11,022 nt of DNA. It comes from an uncultured Paracoccaceae bacterium (GTDB lineage: Bacteria; Pseudomonadota; Alphaproteobacteria; Rhodobacterales; Rhodobacteraceae). Location: the NCBI GenBank assembly GCA_937927885.1, contig CALEZJ010000146.1:1-11022 (forward strand), in the 5' to 3' direction. The translations under genes were made by a program, and so were the position numbers. Numbering within the stretch: the first letter of the stretch is position 1; every line of letters begins with the position of its first letter. Shown one piece after another: positions 1 to 6,044 of the stretch. The notes under the pieces were generated by a model that saw only the letters and a list, made by a program, of their open reading frames with translations, did no database searches and had not been told where the DNA came from.

Positions 1-1
1 G

Positions 2-724
2 GACAAGATCCTGTGGATCTGGACCGGCGACCCGGCCCTGGCCGATGAAACCCTCATCGTCGACTATCCGTTCCACTCCGATCCGAACTGGCCCAGCAAG
101 CGCACGATGTCCAAGGTCGCCAGCAACTATGCGCTGATCGCCGACAATCTTCTGGATGCGACGCATCTGGCCTATGTCCATGGCGGGACGGTCGGCGGGT
201 CGAACCCCAATGTCCACATGCGGGCGGAATCCTCGCTGAAACCGGCGCCGAACGGGCTGCGCTTCGAACGGCTGATGCGCAACGCCCCGCCGCCCCCGGC
301 CTATTCCGCCTGCGTGCCCTTCGACGGGGATATCGACCGCTGGCAGGAATTCGACTTCGTCGCGCCCAGCACCGTGCTGCAATACTCGGGCGGCGTGCCG
401 ACGGGTGCCGACCGGGCGACGGCGGCGGCCCCCCGGTTCGACATGCGCATCTTCCATTCGGCGACCCCGGCGACGGACAACACCTGCTATTATTTCTATT
501 CGGTGTCGAACGGCCATCAGGTCGACGATCCGCAGGCGACCGAGACGATCTTTGAACAGGTCGGCGCCGCGATCGTCGAGGACAAGCTGTTCATCGAGGC
601 GCAGCAGGTCCGCGTGGATGAACTGGGCGAGGATCGGCTGTTCGACAACGCCGCCGATGCGGCGCGCATGATGGCGCGGCGCATGGCGCGCAAGTATTTC
701 GCCGACGTCGAGGCGCGCGCATGA
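2..724 (+). CDS. Rieske non-heme iron oxygenase, DdmC/VanA-like O-demethylase type (5' truncated by window edge)
   Basis: C-terminal part of the catalytic alpha subunit of a Rieske oxygenase. The frame is open to the window edge, so the ATG at 107 is internal; roughly 110 N-terminal residues with the Rieske CxH/CxxH cluster should lie upstream. The mononuclear iron site is visible: an NLLDATHLAYVH stretch gives the bridging Asp (codon 155) and two His ligands (codons 164 and 179) in D-x2-H-x4-H spacing. The probable third ligand is the Asp of VEDK (codon 581). The opening residues (ILWIWTGDPALAD) and the EDK region resemble, from memory, dicamba monooxygenase DdmC and vanillate demethylase VanA, which add O2 to a methoxy carbon and release formaldehyde. 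A ferredoxin gene follows after 25 nt and supports a three-component enzyme. The substrate is unknown; hydroxylation of a ring or side chain is an alternative. Family call is firm, O-demethylase role is inference. Confidence 0.88.
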   Translation, partial: DKILWIWTGDPALADETLIVDYPFHSDPNWPSKRTMSKVASNYALIADNLLDATHLAYVHGGTVGGSNPNVHMRAESSLKPAPNGLRFERLMRNAPPPPAYSACVPFDGDIDRWQEFDFVAPSTVLQYSGGVPTGADRATAAAPRFDMRIFHSATPATDNTCYYFYSVSNGHQVDDPQATETIFEQVGAAIVEDKLFIEAQQVRVDELGEDRLFDNAADAARMMARRMARKYFADVEARA

Positions 725-739
725 TCGCGCCCGGCGGGG

Positions 740-745
740 GGAGGG
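740..745 (+). promoter_or_regulatory. Ribosome binding site of the ferredoxin gene
   Basis: GGAGGG ends 4 nt before the ATG at 750, within a G-rich run. It fixes the start of the ferredoxin and fits co-transcription with the oxygenase just upstream. Confidence 0.7.
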
Positions 746-749
746 TCGC

Positions 750-1073
750 ATGCCCGACCTGATCTTTACCGATTGCGCCGGCCAGACGCGCGGGGTCTCG
801 GCGCCCGATGGCCTCTCCGTCATGGAGGCCGCGCGCCAGAACCAGGTGCCGGGAATCGTCGCCGAATGCGGCGGGGTCTGCGCCTGCGCAACCTGCCACG
901 TCTATGTCGACGAGGCCTGGCTTGCCCGTCTGGACCCGCCGGGCCCGGTCGAGGAAGCCCTGCTGGAATTCCTGTCCGACGGGCGGCCCAATTCGCGCCT
1001 GTCGTGCCAGATCGTCCTGACCGCCGCGCTGGACGGCCTGTCCGTCAGGACGCCGGAACATCAGGGCAGTTGA
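750..1073 (+). CDS. Adrenodoxin/putidaredoxin-type [2Fe-2S] ferredoxin, DdmB-like
   Basis: Soluble 107-residue electron carrier that would shuttle electrons from an NAD(P)H-dependent reductase to the Rieske oxygenase encoded directly upstream. The cluster ligands are Cys40, Cys46, Cys49 (CGGVCACATCHVYV, C-x5-C-x2-C) and Cys86 (RLSCQI), the standard spacing of vertebrate-type ferredoxins. Cys9 and Cys44 are extra; a Cys at the latter position is common in this family. Length is normal for the family. The CATCHVxVD and SRLSCQI blocks recall DdmB, the ferredoxin of dicamba O-demethylase, whereas vanillate demethylase uses a fused reductase-ferredoxin, so the stand-alone ferredoxin favours a DdmABC-like three-component arrangement. 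No reductase gene is in the window; it may lie upstream or be shared with another system. Confidence 0.93.
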   Translation: MPDLIFTDCAGQTRGVSAPDGLSVMEAARQNQVPGIVAECGGVCACATCHVYVDEAWLARLDPPGPVEEALLEFLSDGRPNSRLSCQIVLTAALDGLSVRTPEHQGS

Positions 1074-1093
1074 ACCGAAGACCCAGGAACGAC

Positions 1094-1144
1094 CCGTCAG
1101 GGAGGACCGCAACCCGCGCCGCGATGGCCGGGGGCGTCTGACGG
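1094..1144 (+). promoter_or_regulatory. Inverted repeat in the leader between ferredoxin and TRAP genes
   Basis: The 97-nt gap 1074-1170 holds CCGTCAG (1094-1100) and its exact complement CTGACGG (1138-1144), separated by 37 nt of GC-rich sequence. A second, tighter pair lies just upstream inside the ferredoxin gene: GTCCTGAC (1014-1021) and GTCAGGAC (1044-1051). These could fold in RNA and set different levels for the enzyme and transporter genes, or be chance in GC-rich DNA. No clear promoter or known riboswitch is recognised. Confidence 0.25.
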
Positions 1145-1170
1145 CACAACCATGACCAAGGGAGCAAGAC

Positions 1171-2175
1171 ATGACCGTATTCAGATCGCTCGGGCTTGCG
1201 GCGCTGCTGGCCGCGACCGCCGTCCCCGCCCTCGCGCAAGAGGTGGTGCTGCGCTACAGCGCCTGGCTGCCGCCGACCTATTTCATGCATGAACGCGGCC
1301 TCTATCCGTATTTCGCGGATATCGAGCGCGTGACCGAGGGGCGCGTGCGGGTGGAAATCTCGGCCGCGCCGCTGGGCCCGGCGCCGCGCAACTACCAGTT
1401 GGTGCTGGACGGGATTTCCGACATCACCTGGAGCCTGCACGGCTACACGCCCGGCACCTTTCCGCTCAGCGAGATGGTCGAACTGCCATTCCATTCCACC
1501 GACGCGGTGTCGGATTCCGTCGCCTACTGGCGGGTGTTCAGCGAGTTCTTCGAACCGGCCGGCATGCACCCGGGGATGCACACGCTGACGGTCCACACCC
1601 ATGTGCCGGGCCAGCTTTTCAACAATCTGCGCGCCATCGAGACGCCCGAGGACCTTCAGGGCCTGCGCATCCGGTCCACCAACAGCTCGGTCGCCACCTC
1701 GCTGCAAAGGCTGGGCGCCTCGCCGCTCGGCATTCCGGTGCCCGAAATGCGTCAGGCGCTGGAACGCGGCATCGTCGACGGGGTCACCCTGACCGACGAG
1801 GCGCTCTACAATTTCCAGATCGCCAACTTCATCCGCCACGGTCTGGTCACCCCCGGCGGCCTCTATAACGCCAGCTTCTTTGTCGTCGTGAACGAGGAAA
1901 AATGGGCCGAGATTTCCGAAGCCGACCGCGCGGCGATCATGGAAATCTCGGGCGAGGCGCTGGCGCGTCGCATGGGCGAGGTCTGGCAGGCCGAACAGGA
2001 CGGCGCCACCGCGCGCGTGCTGGCGGATGGCATCGTGCTGACCCCTGCCGAGGGGCCCTTGCTGGAGCACATGCACACCGCCCTCGCGGGGCTCGAAGGC
2101 GAATGGCTGGCACAGGCCGCGGCCCTTGGCGTTGACGGCGCCGCCGCGCTCGCCGCCTATCGCACCCGCGACTGA
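1171..2175 (+). CDS. dctP: TRAP transporter periplasmic substrate-binding protein, DctP family
   Basis: Extracytoplasmic solute receptor of a tripartite ATP-independent periplasmic transporter; it binds an organic acid and hands it to the DctQM membrane pair. The 334-residue length is typical. Residues 1-22 form a signal peptide (Arg5, hydrophobic core, cleavage expected after ALA at 20-22). The mature protein shows family blocks: an early GRVRVEI segment (57-63), the G-D-I-T-W stretch around 81-87, ELPFHST (104-110), and DLQGLRIRST (161-170), where Arg168 is the likely carboxylate-binding arginine. The start is supported by AAGGGAG (1158-1164) six bases before the ATG. Two permease genes follow at once. 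The ligand is presumably a carboxylate because of the arginine; its identity is not predictable here, though placement after an oxygenase suggests the oxygenase substrate. Confidence 0.95.
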   Translation: MTVFRSLGLAALLAATAVPALAQEVVLRYSAWLPPTYFMHERGLYPYFADIERVTEGRVRVEISAAPLGPAPRNYQLVLDGISDITWSLHGYTPGTFPLSEMVELPFHSTDAVSDSVAYWRVFSEFFEPAGMHPGMHTLTVHTHVPGQLFNNLRAIETPEDLQGLRIRSTNSSVATSLQRLGASPLGIPVPEMRQALERGIVDGVTLTDEALYNFQIANFIRHGLVTPGGLYNASFFVVVNEEKWAEISEADRAAIMEISGEALARRMGEVWQAEQDGATARVLADGIVLTPAEGPLLEHMHTALAGLEGEWLAQAAALGVDGAAALAAYRTRD

Positions 2176-2178
2176 GCC

Positions 2179-2676
2179 ATGACGGGCAACTGGCAGCCGC
2201 TGGCCGCGGCGGAAACACTGGGCAAGATCGTCGCCACCGTTCTCATGCTGGCGATGATCGGGGTCACGGTGGTGGATGTCGTCGGACGACGGTTCGGCCT
2301 GACCATCGCCGCCTCGTTCGAGGTGACGCAGTTGCTGGTTGCCCTCGGGTTCTACCTGATCCTGCCGCAGGCGACCGCGCGGCGCGCGCATATCGTCGTC
2401 GATCTGGTGCCGCAAAGGCTGGACCGGACCGCGGGCCTGGTGCTGGCGGCGCTGGTGGACCTGCTCTGCGCCTTCGTCATCGCCTGGGCGGCGGCAATGC
2501 TGGTGCGGCAGGGGCAGACGCTCGACCGGTTCAACACGCTCCTGCAATTCACCCGCCTGCCGCTGTCGCCCTTTGTCACGGTGATGGGCCTGTGCGCGGG
2601 ACTGACGGCGCTGGTCTGCCTCACGCAGAGCGTGCTGCGCCTTCATGCCGCCGCGACCCGTTGGAGGGTTCTATGA
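2179..2676 (+). CDS. dctQ: TRAP transporter small permease, DctQ family
   Basis: Small inner-membrane subunit of the TRAP transporter, 165 residues, which pairs with DctM to form the sodium-coupled transport unit. Four hydrophobic segments are visible, about residues 12-35, 45-65, 85-108 and 128-150, as usual for DctQ. The V-x-D-V-x-x-R-R sequence after the first segment (about 31-38) and the loop before the second segment fit the family. The ATG lies 3 nt after the stop of the binding-protein gene with no evident Shine-Dalgarno sequence, so translation is probably coupled. The stop overlaps the next start (ATGA). Confidence 0.92.
   Translation: MTGNWQPLAAAETLGKIVATVLMLAMIGVTVVDVVGRRFGLTIAASFEVTQLLVALGFYLILPQATARRAHIVVDLVPQRLDRTAGLVLAALVDLLCAFVIAWAAAMLVRQGQTLDRFNTLLQFTRLPLSPFVTVMGLCAGLTALVCLTQSVLRLHAAATRWRVL
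2663..2668 (+). promoter_or_regulatory. Ribosome binding site that fixes the DctM start
   Basis: GGAGGG inside the end of dctQ lies 4 nt before the ATG at 2673. It selects this ATG over an upstream in-frame ATG at 2592 that would overlap dctQ by 85 nt and add a non-membrane extension. Confidence 0.75.
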
Positions 2677-3962
2677 GTGTCGTTCTGGGCTTCGCCGCGG
2701 CGCTGGCGCTCTTGCTCTTGCGGGTGCCGATCGGCATTGCGCTGGGCCTGGTGGGGACGCTGGGACTCGCCTCGTTTGTCGGGCTCACCCCGGCGCTGCG
2801 CAGCGTGGGGTCGGTCGCCTCCGACACGGTGATGACCTATGATTTCGCGGTCATCCCCATGTTCATCCTGATGGGCAACCTGATCGCCCGCGCCGGCATC
2901 TCCGAGGACCTGTTCCGCACCTCGCACGCCTGGCTCGGCGCGATGCGCGGCGGGCTGGGGCTGGCCACCATCGCCTCGTGCGGCGGGTTCAGCGCGGTCT
3001 GCGGTTCCAGCGTGGCGACGGCGGCAACCATGGCGCGCGTCGCCGTGCCACCGATGCGGCGATATGGCTACAGCGATGCGCTGGCGGCGGGGTCGGTCGC
3101 GGCCGGCGGCACGCTGGGCATCCTGATCCCGCCGTCCATCGTGCTGGTGATCTACGGGATCATGACCGAAACCGATATCGGCGCGCTGTTCATCGCCGGT
3201 CTGGTCCCCGGCGTGCTGGGAATCGTGCTCTACATGGCGGCGATCTGGATCTGGGCCGTCCTGCGGCCGGGCGTCGCGCCCGCCGCACCGCCCCTGCCCA
3301 TGCGCGAGAAACTGCGGTCGCTGAAAAGCGTGTTCTGGGTGCTTGCACTGTTCGGGCTGGTCGTCGGCGGGATCTACACGGGCCTGTTCACCCCGACCGA
3401 GGCCGCCGGGATCGGCGCCTTTGGCGCCCTGCTGATCGCGCTGGCGCGGCGTCGGCTGACGCTGCGCGGGCTGGTCGATACGGTCCACGATTCGGCGATG
3501 ACCACCGCCGCGCTGCTGACGATCCTGATCGGCGCGCTGATCTTTGCCAATTTCATCAACATCGCCCGCCTGCCGCAGTTCCTGGGCGAGCTGGTCCAGC
3601 ATGCCGGCCTGTCGCCCTTCATGGTCATCCTGGCGATCATCGGCGTCTATCTGGTGCTGGGTTGCCTGCTCGAATCCATGTCGATGCTGCTGCTGACCGT
3701 GCCGATCTTCTATCCCATCGCCGCCGGGCTGGGATTCGATCTGGTCTGGTTCGGCATTCTGGTGGTCGTGGTGATCGAAATCGCGATGATCACCCCGCCC
3801 ATCGGGATGAACATCTTCATCATCCGCGCCGTCCTGCCGGACGTTCCCACGCTCACCCTGTTTCGCGGCGTCGTGCCCTTCATCCTGGCGGACCTTGTGC
3901 GGGTGGCGCTGTTGCTGGCGTTCCCCGCGCTATCCCTCTGGTTGCCGGGCCTGATGCGCTGA
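2673..3962 (+). CDS. dctM: TRAP transporter large permease, DctM family
   Basis: Large inner-membrane subunit of the TRAP transporter, 429 residues, the part that carries the solute with sodium. It is hydrophobic throughout, with about a dozen membrane segments. Family signatures are clear: IPMFILMGNL (61-70), the GSSVATAATM block (111-120), GGTLGILIPPSI (145-156), and later FTPTEAAGIGAFGALL, ESMSMLLLTVPIFYP and ITPPIGMN, the two-fold repeated hairpin-like motifs of the DctM fold. The start at 2673 overlaps the dctQ stop and has a good ribosome binding site. This completes a DctPQM set in standard order, so the transporter appears intact. No truncation or frameshift is seen. Confidence 0.95.
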   Translation: MSVVLGFAAALALLLLRVPIGIALGLVGTLGLASFVGLTPALRSVGSVASDTVMTYDFAVIPMFILMGNLIARAGISEDLFRTSHAWLGAMRGGLGLATIASCGGFSAVCGSSVATAATMARVAVPPMRRYGYSDALAAGSVAAGGTLGILIPPSIVLVIYGIMTETDIGALFIAGLVPGVLGIVLYMAAIWIWAVLRPGVAPAAPPLPMREKLRSLKSVFWVLALFGLVVGGIYTGLFTPTEAAGIGAFGALLIALARRRLTLRGLVDTVHDSAMTTAALLTILIGALIFANFINIARLPQFLGELVQHAGLSPFMVILAIIGVYLVLGCLLESMSMLLLTVPIFYPIAAGLGFDLVWFGILVVVVIEIAMITPPIGMNIFIIRAVLPDVPTLTLFRGVVPFILADLVRVALLLAFPALSLWLPGLMR

Positions 3963-3965
3963 CCA

Positions 3966-3999
3966 GCCAGAGGGCGGCGGGGTCCCGCGCCGCTCTGGC
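3966..3999. terminator. GC-rich hairpin between convergent dctM and lysR-type genes
   Basis: GCCAGAG (3966-3972) pairs with CTCTGGC (3993-3999), and CGGCG (3975-3979) pairs with CGCCG (3988-3992) after a two-base bulge; the loop is 3980-3987. It begins 4 bases after the dctM stop and lies 33 bases from the stop of the opposing regulator gene, so it may end transcription from either side. No T-run follows on either strand, as is common in GC-rich alphaproteobacteria, so its strength is uncertain. Confidence 0.55.
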
Positions 4000-4031
4000 C
4001 GGGCCATCCGATGCGCAACCGCGACGGGCGA

Positions 4032-4970
4032 TCAGGGATTGGGCGCCGCCCCGACCGCGGCCTCGACGATCAGTTCGCGCAACCACGCATAGCCAGGATC
4101 TTCCTGCGAGCGCGGATTCCACGCCATCTTGATGTGGAATTCGCTGAGCGGCACCGGACAGGGCACATGGCGGATGTTCGCGGTCTTCTCGAAGATACGG
4201 GCCAGGCTGAGCGGAAAGACGGCGATCAGATCGGTTCGCCCGACCACCTGCGGGATCAGCGAGAAATCCGCCATCCAGGTCACGACCTCGCGTTCGATGC
4301 CCGCGCGTGCGAGGTCCTGATAGACGATGGTCTGGCTATAGGGATACTCGCGCGACAGGGCGACATGCCCGCATTTCTCGAAGTCCTCCCGGGTAAAGGT
4401 CTCGGCCTGGATCGTCGAGCGGGCGTTGACGATGACGACGATCTTGTCATCGACCAGCCGCCGCGAGAACCAGTAATCGGGCATGGTTCGCAGCCAGCCC
4501 AGACACACCTCGGCGCCGCTTTTCTCGATTTCGACCGGATCCGCCTGTCCGCTCTTCAGCAGCGCGACCGAGACCTTCACGAACGGTGCCCGTTTGCGCA
4601 GCAACTCGATGACACGCGGCACCAGAAGCAGACTGGCGTGATCGGTCGCACCGATCCGAAAGGTGCGGTCCGATGTTGCCGGATCGAACGTCGGTATCCG
4701 GGCCAGTTCGTCAATCAGCGGGATCACCTCGGACAGCCGGTTCAACAGCATCTCGCCGCGCGCGGTCAGCACGAAGGCGTCGTTGACGCGCACGATCAGC
4801 GGGTCGCCGACGACCTTGCGCATCCGCGCCAGGGCATTGCTTGCCGCGGGCTGCGACTTGCCAACGGCGCGCGCGCCCTTCGTCACGCTCCGCTCGCTCA
4901 GGATCCGGTGAATCGTGATCATCGTCCCGATGTCGAACCGGCTGATATCAGTCGACGGAATATGCTTCAT
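4032..4970 (-). CDS. LysR-type transcriptional regulator, aromatic-responsive (NodD/NahR/LinR-like) group
   Basis: DNA-binding regulator of 312 residues, the usual LysR size. The N-terminal winged helix-turn-helix spans about residues 13-70, with the recognition region in SVTKGARAVGKSQPAASNALARMRK (start 28, end 52), followed by GDPLIVR (55-61). The effector domain starts near FRIGATDHASLLLVPRV (104-120), a pattern of the group that contains NodD, NahR and LinR, which sense aromatic or related compounds. ATG 4970 is the first ATG; the frame continues upstream only through a GTG at 5060 and would add 30 residues unlike a LysR N-terminus. No good Shine-Dalgarno sequence is seen. It is convergent with the oxygenase/TRAP genes and downstream of the hydrolase gene. 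Plausible targets are either flanking operon; which one cannot be told. Confidence 0.92.
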   Translation of the reverse strand: MKHIPSTDISRFDIGTMITIHRILSERSVTKGARAVGKSQPAASNALARMRKVVGDPLIVRVNDAFVLTARGEMLLNRLSEVIPLIDELARIPTFDPATSDRTFRIGATDHASLLLVPRVIELLRKRAPFVKVSVALLKSGQADPVEIEKSGAEVCLGWLRTMPDYWFSRRLVDDKIVVIVNARSTIQAETFTREDFEKCGHVALSREYPYSQTIVYQDLARAGIEREVVTWMADFSLIPQVVGRTDLIAVFPLSLARIFEKTANIRHVPCPVPLSEFHIKMAWNPRSQEDPGYAWLRELIVEAAVGAAPNP

Positions 4971-5136
4971 AACGTTGGCTTTGTATCCCGGGTGATCCGA
5001 TGTTGCTAGGGTCCCTCTCGCGCCTTGGGCGAATTCTCTGGCCGGGCACGTGGGAGGCACGATGAGCAGCAGCGCGAACCCCGACCCCTTGCGGTCGCGG
5101 CGACGGGATCGACCGCCGGCGCTCCGGTTCCTGCGC
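4971..5136 (-). promoter_or_regulatory. Leader/promoter region of the LysR-type gene
   Basis: This 166-bp gap separates the hydrolase stop from the regulator start and must hold the regulator's promoter unless the two are co-transcribed. A short partial dyad ATCCCGGGTGAT (4985-4996) lies 15 bases upstream of the ATG and could be an autoregulatory LysR site, but it matches the T-N11-A rule poorly. On the + strand GGGAGG (5052-5057) precedes an ATG at 5062, but the frame from it runs antisense to the hydrolase and is not a believable gene. Confidence 0.3.
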
Positions 5137-5145
5137 TCAGCGCAG
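5131..5145 (-). other. Small perfect hairpin around the hydrolase stop codon
   Basis: CTGCGC (5131-5136) and GCGCAG (5140-5145) form a perfect six-pair stem whose three-base loop TCA (5137-5139) is exactly the stop codon TGA of the minus-strand hydrolase gene. It could contribute to termination or mRNA 3' stability, but it is short and has no T-run. Confidence 0.3.
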
Positions 5146-6027
5146 CAGGTCGTCGGCCAGAACCCTCAGAATGCCGGCCACCGTTTCCGGGGCGTCCGTG
5201 TGCACGTTGTGACCCGCGCCGGGAACGACATGCAGGCGCATCCCGGGCGCGCGGGCCAGCATCTGCGCGGCGTGATCGGGCGGGAACAGGTTCGATTCGC
5301 CCCCACGGATCAGGACCTTTTCGCACCGCAACCCGTCAAGAGCCGCCCAGATCCTGTCGCGCTCGGCCCGGCGCAGGTGAGAAACGCGGTAGAACGCAGG
5401 GTCCCACAGCCATTCCAGACGCCCGCCACCGATCTCGCGCGTGTTCATCCTGACGCCGCGTTCAAGACCCGCAGGGCTCCGGTTGGGCGCCCGGGACCGG
5501 ATGCTGCCGACCAGTTCCCCGATGTCGCCCCGCATCACCACATCCGCCCCCAGACCGGCGCTCCCGATACCCTCCGGGCTGGCGTCGATCATCACCAGCC
5601 CGGCCGCGCGCTCGCCCAGTTCGGCGGCGAGATGGATCGCGCAGACGCCGCCCAGCGAATGGCCGACCACCAGGACCTTGTCGGCGCAGTCCATCCGCGC
5701 GCGTTCGGCAAGCCGACGACCGATCGCGGCAATCGAATACTCCGAACTCTCCAGATGGGCGGAATGCCCATGGCCCGGCAGGTCATAGGCCAGGGCCGGG
5801 CGGCCAAGGCGCAGGATCACCCCGTCCCAGGTGTGGGCGTTCATCTGCCCGCCGTGAAGAAAGACGATCCGCGGGCGCGTGCCGAAGGCCAGACCCGAAA
5901 GTCCGGTCTCGCCGGGATCGAGCCGCGCGACCCTCGGCGGGGCAACGGCCAGCGCGGCGGCATGGCTTTCGACATGCGCGCGGTCGGCTTCACCTGTTTC
6001 GGGCGGCACGCCCTGTCCCTCGCCCAT
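5137..6027 (-). CDS. Alpha/beta hydrolase fold protein (esterase/C-C hydrolase-like)
   Basis: Predicted cytosolic hydrolase of 296 residues with an alpha/beta fold. Visible elements are the oxyanion-hole strand VFLHGG (55-60), DLPGHGHS (82-89), the nucleophile elbow GHSLGG with Ser124 (122-127), and the catalytic His273 in GAGHNVHTDAPE (270-281). The acid is less clear: the usual Asp position after strand 7 reads RGGESNLF (241-248), with Asn246 where Asp is expected; Asp148 in MIDAS (146-150) may serve instead. No signal peptide. The ATG at 6027 is preferred because GAGG lies about 10 bases upstream; an in-frame ATG at 6060 lacks any such site. The gene lies upstream of the LysR-type gene and diverges from the CoA-transferase gene. 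Ester, lactone or ring-fission-product hydrolysis are all possible; the substrate is not recognisable. Confidence 0.88.
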   Translation of the reverse strand: MGEGQGVPPETGEADRAHVESHAAALAVAPPRVARLDPGETGLSGLAFGTRPRIVFLHGGQMNAHTWDGVILRLGRPALAYDLPGHGHSAHLESSEYSIAAIGRRLAERARMDCADKVLVVGHSLGGVCAIHLAAELGERAAGLVMIDASPEGIGSAGLGADVVMRGDIGELVGSIRSRAPNRSPAGLERGVRMNTREIGGGRLEWLWDPAFYRVSHLRRAERDRIWAALDGLRCEKVLIRGGESNLFPPDHAAQMLARAPGMRLHVVPGAGHNVHTDAPETVAGILRVLADDLLR

Positions 6028-6044
6028 GGCAACGTGACCTCGCA
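6028..6044. promoter_or_regulatory. 17-bp divergent junction between hydrolase and CoA-transferase starts
   Basis: Only 17 bases separate the assigned ATG of the minus-strand hydrolase (6027) from that of the plus-strand CoA-transferase (6045). Promoters for both directions therefore must lie inside the opposite coding region, or one start is misplaced. No Shine-Dalgarno sequence precedes 6045. Confidence 0.5.

Noticed and set aside
107..724. ATG at 107 as the true start of the oxygenase gene
   Set aside because: The frame is open to the window edge and the residues before it match the family, so the gene starts outside the window.
1045..2646. Long minus-strand open frame of 533 codons opposite the TRAP genes
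   Set aside because: Gln/Arg/His-rich shadow frame caused by GC-rich codon use; it lies antisense to clear dctP and dctQ genes.
2592..2672. Extended DctM start at 2592
   Set aside because: It would overlap dctQ by 85 nt; the ATG at 2673 has a good ribosome binding site and the family N-terminus.
4985..4996. ATCCCGGGTGAT as a definite LysR operator
   Set aside because: The dyad is imperfect and does not meet T-N11-A spacing; kept only as a weak remark.
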